Assembly (NCBI GenBank): GCA_032164295.1
Contig: JAJHTX010000002.1
Coordinates: 3,782,001 to 3,846,000 of the forward strand
Length of the DNA stretch: 64,000 bases
Direction of reading: 5' to 3'
From: Inonotus obliquus
Lineage: Eukaryota; Basidiomycota; Agaricomycetes; Hymenochaetales; Hymenochaetaceae
In this document: positions 1 to 12,500 of the stretch, one piece after another
Numbering within the stretch: the stretch's first letter is position 1
How the letters are laid out: each line of letters begins with the position of its first letter
Program-made: the position numbers and the translations under genes
The notes under the pieces: model-generated
Database searches by the model: none
Seen by the model: only the letters and a program-made list of their open reading frames with translations
What the model was told of the DNA's origin: nothing

Positions 1-1183
1 TGATACTACATCATGGGCATTGAAATTTTCGTCGCTCAGAACGCATCATTCAGAGAGAGAATTTGCATTCGCTCGTCGTCCGCGCTTGGAACACGTTCAA
101 GATTAAGGTTCTTTGATCCTGCTTTGAAGGTCAGACGGCAAGGAATGACGCTGCTTCTGTGAACTTTGTCTAAGATTGTCTGCATGTGGGAGCAAGGGAT
201 GGAGTGTTGACGGTCAGGCGACAGAGTTACAGGTATTCTGATGGTACTTACCTCGGTTACTTTTCATCAGGAAGGCAGCCAGTTATGTCAAACTCCGGAG
301 TGTGGTATCGTCGTTTTCGACACGCACGCTATGGCCCATGGGTAGTGTACTCCCAAGGGCAGGAGGTGATTAATTTACACTTGCCCGCGGAGGTGTCGTA
401 AAGTCGACTATATCCGCGCTAAGCACTTTTGATTGTAATGGTGCCGCGACGGACAATTCGATGTCTCGTAATTCGGGTAGACGCGATAGAGCTTCTGCGC
501 CGAGACGAAGAGACCATGGGGTGCTTGGAGCTCTCAAACTGTAGAGTGAATTAGGGGTGCTCTTTCCTGGACGTCCACGTCAATTGACGTTAATGCTGTC
601 TGCATGGCCATTGACTGTTTTTACACATTTACCCCCAGCTTCCTCCGTTTCACGCGGTCCGTGTATCGGATGCGACACTGGCGTCAGTACAATGGTGATC
701 CAATCAGCTTTGTACTCGTTCTTGTTCGTGTTTGGCACCCCAAGCGCTTCGGCCGCGGCTTGGCCGTAAAAGTGAGAAGAGACCGGGAGGGAAAGGGCCA
801 GCAGGCGCGGCCTAGGATTTACGATGCTATCAAGGAGAGATCAGTAGAAGGGAACAGACGGAAAGGGCTGGAGAGTGAAAGGAAGATTCAGAGAGAACGC
901 GTAGTTATGCGAGCGGCTGTTTAAATCACAATATCCGCCGGCCGGAGAGAGGAAATGCCCTGGATTTTCCAACGCATGGGTGCAACCGCATGGCACGTGC
1001 AGCATTTCTTCCATATAAGTTCGCCTTTTACATCTTTAGAGGCACTGGCCATTTGGCGCCTTTTCATTTCTGTCCACGCCTTGGTGGCCTGGCCTAATCG
1101 GCTGGAACATTAATAAGGACACGACTGCTGCTTAGCCCGGCTTACAGCTTCCCGTTCCCACCTCCCGTCTTACGCGATGTGCA
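1..1183. other. No gene recognised; upstream region of the 1184 gene
   Basis: I see no protein of a known family and no convincing exon chain on either strand. Short open frames exist (for example 186-401 and 604-924 on +), but they have no domain-like composition. A palindromic CACGTG E-box lies at about 994-999, roughly 190 bases before the start codon at 1184. It could belong to the promoter of that gene. This is only a motif match. Confidence 0.4.
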
Positions 1184-2844
1184 ATGGCAGACGAGCTTCG
1201 CCCTGCTAACTCTGCCGGACCCGGCCACTCGTCACCACGGGTTAAGAAACGACAAAGACAAAAGACGAACCAGCAAAAGAGACAACACGCTCACGATGCT
1301 CTGATTGCGTTTGAACAGGTATGTATTTAATCATGATTTCGATTTTACTATCAGCACGGCCACTGTATAATCTGTCCATTTGCTGAAGACTTTTTTTTGC
1401 ATAGAATCGATCCTTTGGTAATGCGTTCAGAGCTTGGCTTGCGCATGTAGAAGAGGTACTCTCGGCGGAAGAACTGAGATCGGCATACAAATTCACAAGG
1501 GCCTTGAGAACATTTAGCTCGAGAGGGTCTGGTAAGCCAACGTCTGTTTGCGTGGAAATATTTCTTTTAATAGTCATCCTTGTTCTCCATATAGGTGAAC
1601 CCGACTACCCAGAAACGGCACGGATCTCAGCCGAAACGCTTGCGAGCTGGGTGGACGACCTGGCGTGGTCATTGAACGGTGAGTTGAGTTATAATGTTGT
1701 GGCTGATGTGACATGTTATAACAATGGAATTTTGTAGTTAAATTTACGGTTAACGAGAATGCGGGGAAAGAAAAGACGCCGACTGCCCGGATCGGTTGTA
1801 ATTTCCGGTCATTGATCGAGTTCCTTGGGCGAACCCACGCGTTCGGGCAGGAAGACGTGAGCTACTTGCAGGACGAATGCAGGGCACTCGAGGTTGACCT
1901 AAGCCGAACTGCACGTGTGAATCGAATCATGGAGGAGTATACTGTGTATATACAGGAAGCATATTTCGATACTGGACGGACTGTCGACGAGACGTACCAG
2001 GGAGAGTACGAAGTGGAAAGCAAAGGAGGAAGTCGGAGAATCCTTGTCTTGCGGAGATACGACCCCGATGGTGCGTTATGTCATATCAAAGTGTCAGGTA
2101 ATCTGATTGCTCTATTTAGACGACTCTGACACGTCCAGCACATCGCTGAGGTCATTTACGACGTATTTCCCTGCGCCACTCGTCACAAACGTCAAACGGG
2201 GTGATACACTCCAATTGCAGATCTGTCATTTAGAAAAAACAAACGTTTGGCTTCCTTATATGTACTCGTCAGTAGTCATCTGTCAACTAAACTTCTGCCA
2301 TTTCAATTCTGACTAACATCTTCTTTTGTCCCTTAGTGGATTTACCCCAGCAAGAGATGACGGAGGGTTTGCCACCCCAACAGAGCGTCAAATTCGTGCA
2401 TCCTCCCGTCGTACCGGGGGGGACGACGATCCAACCATGGCTCTACAATCCACACTCATGCGACTCGACATCTCCCCTCGGCGGCGATCAGACCATAGTC
2501 CTAGTCCTAGTAGCAGAAGACACAATGCACGTTCACGTACTCCCCAAAGGGTAGCTCATTCTCATCATCATCAACAGCCTCCTCCGCCGTTCCAAACAAT
2601 CGGGTTCGACTTTACTTTTGATGAATCCAAGTTCACGGAAGATTATTTTCGAGCGTGGGAGGGTGACATTGATTCTGATGAAGATTTTGCTGATATTGTG
2701 CGACCGCCGGAAGGGATGGATGATCCTGAAAGTCCTGGTGGTGGCGGCGATGGTAGCAGCAGCGGCAGTGGTAGTGGTGGCAGTGGCAGTGATGGAAGCG
2801 GTATTAATCTTTATCATACCATAAGAGAACGGCACATGCATTGA
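1184..2844 (+). CDS. Uncharacterised six-exon protein, 444 aa, acidic Gly/Ser-rich tail
   Basis: I do not recognise the family. Exons read cleanly as 1184-1318, 1405-1531, 1595-1678, 1738-2070, 2120-2267 and 2337-2844. Every intron is GT..AG and the sum, 1335 bases, is an exact number of codons. The start ATG at 1184 opens a Lys/Arg/Gln-rich basic segment (KKRQRQKTNQQKRQ), possibly nuclear-targeting. The middle (residues about 45-275) is well-formed, mixed alpha/beta-like sequence with no low complexity and probably holds the conserved domain. The C-terminal third is disordered: Ser/Arg/Pro-rich, then HSHHHQQPPPP, an acidic patch (DIDSDEDFADIV) and a GGGGDGSSSGSGSGG run near 2740-2800. It is transcribed away from the 1-1183 region and followed by a long non-coding stretch. 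A nuclear regulatory role is only a guess from composition. The gene structure is fairly secure; the function is unknown. Confidence 0.72.
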
Positions 2845-3585
2845 TCTCTTTCCTTTTATGCTTGGTGATCGTCCCATTCCTTCCAATATTTGCTTTGCTT
2901 GACTCTTGCTTTTGCTTTTTGTGAATGTTTTTGCTATGCCAAGCTCCTCCGAGTCATGCATGTGCCGTCGGGTTTATTTACTTGACTCATTCGATTGAAT
3001 ACAGAATACATAGAGATATACAGACCCCTAACCTCTCCATCAAGTGAACCGGAAGCAAGAGAAGCAATGAAACACCGCCGCTTTGTTCTCTGTCCTTTGC
3101 CCTTGTTCATCCCAAAAGCCCATAAAAAGTCAAAGAATTCATAGGGTAGATCTTTTGCCCGATAAGCGGAATGCGAAATGGATCGAAGAAGGGATCGACG
3201 ATATCGATCTAGACTGGACTAGACTAAGCTAAATATGGAAATGGTTCCAAATAGGTCACAACACGTTTGTGCGTTACCGAGCTACGGAAGCAAATCTTAT
3301 CATTTGTACTTATAATTGCGGTTGCAAGTGTTGGGTACTGTGGTGGTACCTTAGTTTATGGTTCATGTGGTTCATGGTTGTGTCTATGGGAAGTTTCGTG
3401 AAATGGAGATGTTGTACCTGACCTGGGTTACACAACTACGTAGTTCTACCAGCCGAGAGATCTGCGAGGTCGGAGGTTGGTGAGGAGGTTTTGGTAGTAT
3501 CGATGATAATTCCAGTTCTACTTCCATTTCCACTTTAAGTAGCAATACTATATATTTGTGTTGAAGGGAGGGATGGTCAGGGCGA

Positions 3586-3630
3586 GAGGATGAGGGATGC
3601 GGGATGAGGGATGAGGGATGAGGGATGAGA
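3586..3630. repeat. Heptanucleotide tandem repeat, unit GGGATGA
   Basis: About six head-to-tail copies of a 7-base unit, with one copy altered (GGGATGC). Purine-rich on the + strand. It lies in the non-coding stretch between the genes at 1184 and 5131. Confidence 0.85.
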
Positions 3631-3673
3631 GACCGTGATGACATCTGCGTTGCACTGTTCTGATGTGGTTATA

Positions 3674-3697
3674 GATTGGGATTGGGATTGGGATTGG
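3674..3697. repeat. Hexanucleotide tandem repeat, unit ATTGGG
   Basis: Four perfect copies of a 6-base unit, about 45 bases after the GGGATGA repeat. The G-run spacing resembles a telomere-like or G-quadruplex-capable sequence, but it is not the TTAGGG unit and has only four copies, so it is best read as an ordinary microsatellite. Confidence 0.85.
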
Positions 3698-5130
3698 GTC
3701 GTTGGATGTGACCCACGAGGACGATGGTGTTATCCTTCACCAATCAGGCAGAGGATTTGAGCGATCCGGTCGTGGGTCGTGGAGGGATAGATACTCATCA
3801 TGTCACAAATCCCAGAGCCTCGTACAGTACAAGCCCTCCTAGGTCTGCTCTCACAGCGGATCATTCGTCAATTGTTGAGGAAAGGATGTTTTAAAAAAAA
3901 AGACGGAACGAAATTCATGGTTACAAGTTACACTAATAATCTTTTCCTCGAAAACCAACAGGTTTTGTTCTATCTTTCAAATTCATTATTTCATCCTTCT
4001 ATTGAAAACCTGCTCCATGCACATGCTCATATTCAACGATAAATAAATGTGTTTGCATACCGAAGCGAAGGATGATGCGTTACATAAGCAACGCTGCTTA
4101 CGCAATGATCCATACGACGCGACTTGGACTTTTTATTGGCGACCGATCACTACGTTCGTCCAAAAAGCCAGCGATATGCATATGCGAGTACGTCCCAGCG
4201 ATATTTGCACCCGCGACTTTGGGAATCCCGAGATGGATAACTTCTCTTGACAAGTTTAGGAGGGGGCCGTGTGCGTATGACGACATGGACCCAGGACCCA
4301 GCTGAATGGCAATGGCAATAAGGCGCTCGTACTGACTACTGATAAGCAATTACTGATCTCAGTTCTTCGTTCTGTTGCATGGGACTATGATATGCTATGG
4401 AACTCTCTCGAATCTCTTTCAGAGATGCCGTCGGGCAATGACGATTATCTTCACACACATCCTTTTCGTATCAACTCTATTTCATTGTGATGATTGTGGG
4501 CATTGCGGAGTCTTTTGTAGGTTTCTGGGATTCAATTATCTCGTGGGGAGATACTAGCACTATTGGAATTCTCATGAGACACGAGACATGAGACGCTAAA
4601 AATTCTCTGTGATAACTCTCTCACTGGCTTTTTTAGTCGCGGTTGTGGACTACGGTTTTACTCACGGACTCAGGAGTGAGGGGTGTTCAAGTGTGCTAAT
4701 GCGCAAATATGATTCGGAAGAATGGGTATGAATGGAGTTGTTGTATCTGTACTTCACACCCCTCCCTTGGCCTTGGACAACTCGGACATATTGCATTTGC
4801 ATCTCAGTGTTTTCTGCATCACTGCATCATCGAGGCTTTGCTAGACCGAGTAGCTGGTAGCTGGAAAGGCTCGGGATCTGCTCTGCTTCGTCTATCTCAA
4901 AGGTCTTGACGAGTTCCAAGTTGTCTCCTTGACCCCGACCGAGGAAGGAGGAGACGAAGAACGAGGATAGAGTTTAAGCGCGTTGGTATGTTCTTCTCAA
5001 TGGTTTTCTTTGCGAGTTTTTTTTTGATTCTGAATCTTGACTCTTGACTCTTGACTCTGAACAATGCAGACGGACACCAGTACGTACGATTTGGTACGGT
5101 ACGACTACACCGGGTCCACGTAACTCGCAA

Positions 5131-6222
5131 ATGAAGATGAAGTCGTTGGTTCTCCTATTGGAGGTTCTGTTGTTTACTACGCTGGCCGTACGAGCGAAAC
5201 ACGGCGGTCGTATTCTGGATGATGACGATGACGACGATGATGATAAAAATCTATCTTCGTCTTCGTCTTCGTCCTCCTCACTAGTGCTCACACCAACATC
5301 GACCGAGTTATTCACGAGTACATCGACTATCTTCCTTACTTCCTCTGTCATCGACAGCGACAGTATCGTATCGACGAATCCTTCACCCCCACCCTCATCC
5401 TCATCCTCAGCGTCACCCTCATCCAATCCATCGGAGTCTTTACGATTTTCCCCTCCTCCGGCGAATATCACGATGTGTGAGGGGCCTGTGGTATTTACGT
5501 GGGAATATGACGGGGTTGATTCGGTACCGTTGGTGATTATGGTCACTAATGAACGGGTCGTGTCTTCTTCATCCCGGTCTTCATCTTCGTCCCCGTCTTC
5601 ACCAAACTCAAATTCATCTCCACCAAACTCAAATTCAAATTCACCAAATTCAAACTCAGACTCAGACTCAAACTCGAATTCAAACTCAAACTCGATGACA
5701 GACCCGGGTCCAGCGCCTCTAGTCGAACGAACGCTCTCAACATCCATCGACGCACGTATAAGCGTCATATCATGGTCTCAAGTAAACGTCCCACCCGGGA
5801 CTTATACTCTCTTCGCCTCATCTCCTTCTCCATCTCCATCTCCACCTCCATCTCCGAATCAGGACAGTCCCAATCGCATAACAGCTCGATCTCCTCCGTT
5901 TATCGTCCAAAGCAGTGTAGATACTTCATGTTTGAACTATTCCTCCTCCACGCCGGATCCGGATTCGGATTCGACAAACGATACAGCCGACTCTGACATA
6001 CCAGGACTCGGGGAAGGAGGACTCGGGGAAGGACTCGGGGAAGGAAGAAGAGGAGTGATGAGCACAGGAGCGATTATAGGAACTATCGCTGGTATTCTCG
6101 TAGGCGTATGTAGCCTACTATTCATTTTTTCTCTTCCTCGATTGCGTCGTCGGATTTTACGTCAGATTCAGACTCAGACTCAGACTCCTCGACGGCCTGG
6201 AGGTCCTTATATCCTCTTTTAG
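5131..6222 (+). CDS. Predicted single-pass surface glycoprotein with Ser/Asn-rich repeats
   Basis: Intronless. I chose ATG 5131 because it opens a textbook signal peptide (MKMKSLVLLLEVLLFTTLAVRA); the frame extends upstream without a better start. Next come an Asp run, Ser runs, and a conserved-looking half-domain around NITMCEGPVVFTWEYDG. That is followed by a long Ser/Pro/Asn/Asp repeat (about 5560-5695), then the second half, WSQVNVPPGTYTLFAS, ending near PFIVQSSVDTSCL. This Cys...FTW...PPGTY...Cys pattern is familiar from many agaricomycete secreted or membrane proteins of unknown function. Near the C-terminus is a membrane helix (about TGAIIGTIAGILVGVCSLLFIF) followed by a short basic tail. 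Sequons such as NIT, NYS and NDT suggest N-glycosylation. Topology is therefore probably outside-in, at the cell surface. The low-complexity block seems to split a folded domain. The product type is fairly sure; the function is unknown. Confidence 0.78.
   Translation: MKMKSLVLLLEVLLFTTLAVRAKHGGRILDDDDDDDDDKNLSSSSSSSSSLVLTPTSTELFTSTSTIFLTSSVIDSDSIVSTNPSPPPSSSSSASPSSNPSESLRFSPPPANITMCEGPVVFTWEYDGVDSVPLVIMVTNERVVSSSSRSSSSSPSSPNSNSSPPNSNSNSPNSNSDSDSNSNSNSNSMTDPGPAPLVERTLSTSIDARISVISWSQVNVPPGTYTLFASSPSPSPSPPPSPNQDSPNRITARSPPFIVQSSVDTSCLNYSSSTPDPDSDSTNDTADSDIPGLGEGGLGEGLGEGRRGVMSTGAIIGTIAGILVGVCSLLFIFSLPRLRRRILRQIQTQTQTPRRPGGPYILF
5556..5700. repeat. In-frame low-complexity repeat coding Ser/Pro/Asn/Asp
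   Basis: A degenerate tri/hexanucleotide array (TCATCT, CCAAACTCA and AACTCA-like units) coding SSS, PNSNS and DSDSNSNSNS runs inside the membrane glycoprotein gene. Repeats of this kind change length by slippage, so copy number probably varies between strains. The repeat stays in frame throughout. Confidence 0.75.
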
Positions 6223-6578
6223 TTCTTCTTTCTGCCTGCGTAGCTAGCGCTTTACACTCTTTCGTATGTATTTATATTACATCATTAACATGAAGACCTA
6301 CAAGGCATTTTAAGAAGGACGTTATACAATAAACCCACAGCATGCAAAAGACTAAAACTAAAGCTAAGGCGATGAGAATGTGGTCGTGGACGTGGTCGAT
6401 AAATCAAGGTTAGAGTGAATAGAGAAAATTGCAGGGAGAAGGAGAAAAGAGGGGAAAAGAGATTTGCGGTGAGATATGAAGAAGGGATGTAGGAGTATAG
6501 AATTGCGAATAAGGATATTTCATCATCATCATGGTGAGAACGAGGAGAACGAGGATGAGCAGGAATGAAGAAAATGAA
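6223..6578. other. Convergent intergenic region
   Basis: The 355 bases between the 3' ends of the membrane glycoprotein gene (+) and MOT1 (-) should hold both 3' untranslated regions and polyadenylation sites. An AATAAA-like signal (caataaac) lies near 6328. No other feature is seen. Confidence 0.5.
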
Positions 6579-9500
6579 TCATCGACCAAGAGAGCCAATG
6601 AAAGTATCCATTTTCAAACTCTCATATTCTTCCTCCGTCGGCAAATCATCCAACCCATCCAAGATATTCTTCTGATTAAACCCTCCAGATTTCTCCTTTT
6701 CTTTTCTCTTTTTAGCAGCAGCAGCATCTTCTTCTTCCGTCGTACGTTTGAACAGATCAAGTACGAGGTCTGTATCCATTGATTCTAATCCGGAATTTTG
6801 TTGGGTTACGATGGAGTTTGCGATGTTGAGTTTGAATCGTTGTAACCTAAAGCAAATGGTCAGCGAATCCAATTACATAAGAAATGACTGCTTACCCCAT
6901 TATTTTCTCCTCTAATGTTCCCTTTGTAATAAGACGGTAAACATTCACGACTTTCTTCTGCCCAATACGATGCGCACGATCCATAGCTTGCAGATCTTTC
7001 ATCGGATTCCAATCATGTTCGACGAAAATGACAGTGTCTGCACCCGTCAACGTCAATCCCAGCCCTCCCACGTGTGTCGTCAATAGTAGACAATCAATAC
7101 TCGGATCCGAATTGAAAGTTTGTACAATCGCGTGTCTCTTATTCGCATCCGTCCCTCCGTCAAGTCTCATGTACGTCACGGATGACATGTGCTTTTTGAA
7201 CAGGTCTGTCTCGATGATGTCGATCATTTGTTTTAGTTGACAGAAGATGAGCACACGATGTTGGGAGAAGACGCCAGAAGAGGAAGTTGAAGTGCCTTCT
7301 GTTTCGAGAAGTTCTGTCTTTCCTGTCGACTCGATCGATGATGCCGCGCCAGTGCCAATGCCACAGTCGAGAAGTATTTGCCTACATTGACGTCATGTCA
7401 GATCAATGCAAATCAGCAAGAAAAGAACGTACTTCAATGCCAATAATTTGGGTGCATGGGTGATGTCTCGTAGACCTTCAGAAGGATCTTTCGCACGCAC
7501 TTTCGCCAGGACTGCATTGATGGATTCAATGTCATCCTTCAACACCAAGGCCGGATGGTTCACAAGCTTCCGCAAGTACTGCAACGACTGGAAAATATGC
7601 TTCTGCCCAGGACTCTTGCCGACGTCGCTATCACTCGCTTGCACTAATCCACTGGCAGCCTCATGGACATGTGACTTTGCGAATTCATCATAAAGACTCT
7701 TCTGGATGTCGGAAAGCTCGCAGTAGTAGTCCTGGATGATCTTTGGCGGAAGATCATTCAAAACGTCCTCCTTCAGTCGTCGAAGCAGGAATGGAAGAAC
7801 CTGCTTGTGCAGTGCCTCCAGTGCTAACGCAGCAGCTTCATCATTCTTTGATTTCCCATCCCGGTTCGACAGAATGGGCTTGCTAAACCGCTCACTGAAC
7901 GAGTGCTCGCTGCCCAGGAATCCCGGCATCAAAAAGTCGAACAGACTCCACAGCTCCAAGACGTTATTCTGGATCGGTGTACCAGAGAGGATAAGCCTAT
8001 GATTGGCACGAACGAGTTTAACGGCTTTCGTAAGCTTCGTCTTCGCGTTCTTGATGACGTGGCCTTCGTCAAGGATGCAATAAAACCAGTTTAGATCCTT
8101 CAGACTAGCAATGTCATTCCGAACAACCTCGTAAGACGTGATCACAATGTCGTGACTCGAGAATTTGGTCAAGAGTCGCTGACGATCACGCGCCGACCCG
8201 ATGTACATCAGTGGCCTGAGAGTATCCGTGTACTTCAAGATCTCGTAATACCAGTGGCCTGTGAGCGTTGGTGGACAGACGATCAATGAGGGCATATGGA
8301 CCGCATCGGGTGATTGGGTGGCTGCGTATCTCTCCGTGCGCTCGTGGTGTCTGCCAGCAAGAATGCAGATGGATTGAAGCGTCTTTCCAAGACCCATATC
8401 TAAAAACGAGTTCAGCGCATGCGTACAAGAACGACGAAGCGACGCCACCTACCATCACACAAGATCCCATGTAACTGGTACTTGGCCAGAAACGCGAGCC
8501 AGTTGACACCGTCTTGCTGGTACTTCCGTAGTTCGGCGTTGATCTGGACAGGAATGTTATATTGCTCGACTTTGCTTCCGTCCAGTAGCTGCAACAGGAA
8601 TTTTCGTTCTTCGTCACGACGCCGCAAGAACTCCTCCGAAACGTCTGGAGGATCTGGAAGTCCGGCCTAAGGTATCACAATGAGAACCATTCCAAGTTCA
8701 AGAATTGAAAACATACTTCAAGAGGAACCATCTTAACCAAGGAAGCAAAGGTGTTCGTAGCTGTTGTCCGAACATCATCATCCGTATCGCTCATCCGGCC
8801 AAGAACAGGTACAAGCAAGAAGATGACATAAGGCAAGACTTTGATATCCAACTCCTGTACGATGTCTACGAAACAAGATTAGAATTTGAAAACAACAAAA
8901 GGGTTATGTGCTTACGATAAATCAGTTCCACGACACCCTGTCGGTTACTCGTCGACTTTGCATCTCCCAGGTACGTTATTACATATTCGATAACGTACTT
9001 CATGGCCTGAGTCGTAATTACGCCACAGACAGTAGCAAAGCATTTCGCAGTACATTGACGAATGATAGCGTAGCGACTTCGGAGCGCCAGACTTAATTTC
9101 GGTAAAAGCTCCACAAGGCGATATCTTAGCCCTTCATGCAGCGTAGGAGCAGTGACCTTCAGCACGCTCAAGGAATCAATGACATCTTGACCCAGTTGCT
9201 TATCCATAAGTTTATCAGCATCGCGCACAGAATCTAGGATAACTTCAGTGATCACGTCAGAGTGGAGGGTGATTATGCTTACCCGTTTGGAAAGCGGCTA
9301 TTAAACCTCCCGCCATGAATTCCCACATCTTCGGAACATACGTGAACAGTTCCTCGCCAAACTCGGTAGAGAGCTCCTTAAAGGCAAGTTCTGCGCCCCT
9401 TCGTGAAATCTTGGCCTTCTCAGCTTCGGTCGAGAACTCCATCTGGGCAAGTTTAGATACCTTCCCGTTTGAAGCTGGGGAATCGCTCGCTAAAATACCC

Positions 9501-12500
9501 TTTGCCGAAAGCACTCCCTTTTCAATATGTTTGTTCATTGCGAATGCCGGTGTCTGGTCAACGTCTTGGCAGAGGAAAGTGCAGAGGTTCTTGACTATCT
9601 TTTCCGGAGGTTGTGTGATCTTCATGGATATGCAAGTTGATATGAAAGTAGCCACAGCCGAAGCAGAGCGTGTCTGTAAGTCAATGTTTTCCTCGCTCTG
9701 CAGATTTCTATCAGAGATCGTCCAGAAGCTCGAGAAAAAAACACGTATACGTTACCTTGATGCCGTTCATTATTCCCTTCACAATAGGTGAAACCTTCTC
9801 AGGTATCAGCTTAAGTGATACGTATGCTGAAGCGAAAGCCGCGGAGACGCGAACGTCGTGCTGAGTCTTGACCAGGTTATAGTGCTGAATTGAGCCCTCC
9901 AGCCGTACACGCTTCTCGTGCATAGAGATCAACTCCTTTTTCTTCGTTCGTCCAAGGCCTTCTTTCAGGGATGTGAAAATCGGGCCGATGACTTCCTGAG
10001 CGGTTCTGATGGAGAATGCGCCCTCCTGAGTTCCGTCCACATCTAACATAGTCCCTAAGTTGGGAATCGCCTTTTGTGGAACCTTGCAATCTTTCATGAA
10101 GGCCTGCAGTAGCGCTTCACATTCGTATAATATTCTGCCGAGTGATACCATCATCTCGTGATACGCGACAGGTGGGTCGGATTGAAGCCATTGGAGGACT
10201 TCCTTTGAGAGATCCAACGCCAGAGGTGAGACATTGACCAGTAATCGAGGCTTGTTGTCGTCAGTCACAATTGGCATAGTATCGTACTTGTGCGACCACT
10301 CTTCCGCAATGACGGCAGCAAGGAACTTTTGCAGCATGCTCGGTGAGCGGACATAGTGCATCAGCATTGGGCGGAACATATCGTCGAAGGACTGGCCTTG
10401 ACTCGGCCATGTCGCAAGGAGCCACGCAAATGCTTTCGCTGCGGCTACTCGTGCGCGGAGGATGACCTCGACTGGGACGAGGGTCAAATCCTGAGCGAGC
10501 ATGTTTTTATCAACGTTATGTCGTTCCGGCGCAGGACTATCGCCATTCTGCACAGTCGCGGAGGGGCGATAAAGTGTTTTGGGGTCGATCGGTATTCCGA
10601 GGGGCGTCATCGCAAGTGTGTACCATTCCAGAAGAGTTTGAGGGTCGACGAGCGCTTCCATCCACCCAGACACTGGTCGGACAACTTCAAGTACAGTCCA
10701 CCATAAGTCAAGCGTCGCTCCTCGGATGTCGCCTCGTTCTTCCACAACAAGGTTTTGAACAAGCAATCTGAGGAAAATCGACGTGATCCAGTCCGTTGGT
10801 AACGTGGGCACTTTCAAGAATGAATGTAACGTATTGACAACAGCGAGACGGACGGAGGATATTGTATGTCGGAAGAAGGGGAACAATGTAGGGGCTAGGT
10901 CGGTTAATGGTTTCCTGTAGTTTTGACTATTAGCTCTTGTGCAAGATGAACAACGCAAGGGATACTCACAAGCTGTCTGGCTGAGCCAAAATCTCGATAA
11001 CCTCGTTGAAGCTGACAAGCTTCCCGAGAAGGTCCATTACAGCCCCCACGCTTGAGCTGAGGTCGTCTTTCATATCACCAAGACAATCCCATAAGACGGT
11101 TAAGACTCGAGGAAGTTCTTCCGGAAGTTGCTGCACGAGCTGGGAGGTAATCGGTAGCAAGCACGATGCTGCAACAGCGCGGACATCATCATCAGAGTCT
11201 CCTAGTCTTCACATTAGGGAGAATGAGATTAGAGCATAGCAATACAGAAAGCGGAAAGAGTAATCACCCGAGAACAGCAGCATCAACAATGCCTCGAAGA
11301 ACATCCTTGCCACTCGTCAGGCCATCAATATCCTCCTGTTTAACCGCCTGCTCTTCGACGAGATCAGACCGTACTGCGACCTCATACTTGATGCCGAGTA
11401 ACCCAACATGTCTGACTTCCCAGACATACTGCATACCACGTCCATTCCGCTGACCATTGACGGTCTTGACCACCTTGGCGTCTGGTAATGGAATATCAAA
11501 CTCGAAATCCTGTTTGATCATTTGAAGAAGGATATTGTGGACATGCAAGACCGAACGACGCGGCATGTGGATGAGGAGTGAGGCCAGTGTTTGAGAGACA
11601 GTCTCCCGAACGGGCGCAACGACTTGGTCGGAGACAAAGTCTCCGAACCGATCAAGCACGAATACGCAGAGAAAATTTGCCGCCAGTGCATTGCACCAAT
11701 GCTCGTGGTTAATAGCATTCTCGGAATTTGAGGCGTCGGCTGAACGGCATAGATTCGAGTGAGCATCAGAAACTTCAAGCGGACAATGAATCGAATTACC
11801 TCGCATGCCCCCGCATTTGCCTTGCACTTTGATTACTTCGCGTAGAGCGAGCGCAGCGCCGTGTCGTACTTCCCAAGCGGGACTAAATAGGTCGACTTCG
11901 AGCACTTTGACAACGCCATCCCAGGGCCACATCCCTGGTTGCACTTCAAGGGCTTTCGACTGCTGCGCAACCTTCGCTTCGACAGCGCCACCTTTTGTGG
12001 GATCAACAACGACACGCGCCGGAGGGCTGCCAAATTTTTTATCTTCCACTCGGGATTTCTGGCCGGCACCATCGGTAGAAACAAGACGGGCTCTGTTAAC
12101 GAAATCAGCTGAAGAGCATCATGAGCAGCACCGCGAAACATACTTGGGGGTGGGGCCACCAGCTGGAGCAACGCTGTACTTGGCCACGTTGCTCTGCGGT
12201 ACAGGCGGCGGTGCGGGAACAAAAGCAGCATTCCCAGGTTTGCGCTTTCGCTTCAGTCTGTTTCGTTCTCTCGCTGACATTCCTGCCAGTTCGTCTTCGG
12301 ACAGTCCTGGAGTACCTGGTTTGGAATGTTCAATTGAGAGGCCAACCTTCTTTCGTTCCGTTGGAGTGGCGAGACCGAGCTGAGTACTCAATTCATTCTT
12401 CGGAGTGTCCACCTTGATATCCACATCGACATCAAGGTCATCCGCACCAGCGAGCTCCTTGTCAAGATCCATCTCATCATTTTCAGCAACGTCGAGGAAG

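Larger units (their letters stand above)
2845..5130. other. Non-coding stretch with simple repeats
   Basis: About 2.3 kb without a recognisable gene. The small open frames here (for example 3800-4042 on + and 4098-4349 on -) look random in composition and do not join into a larger protein. Two short tandem repeats are listed separately. The last few hundred bases presumably hold the promoter and leader of the membrane protein gene at 5131. Confidence 0.45.

Noticed and set aside
604..924. 106-codon Arg-rich frame upstream of the first gene
   Set aside because: No domain, no splice partners, and composition like random sequence.
3674..3697. ATTGGG repeat as an interstitial telomere
   Set aside because: The unit is not TTAGGG and there are only four copies; an ordinary microsatellite explains it.
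4974..5768. 264-codon Glu/Asp/Phe-rich open frame on the minus strand
   Set aside because: It is the antisense of the Ser/Asn repeats of the membrane glycoprotein gene, which has a signal peptide and membrane helix on the + strand.
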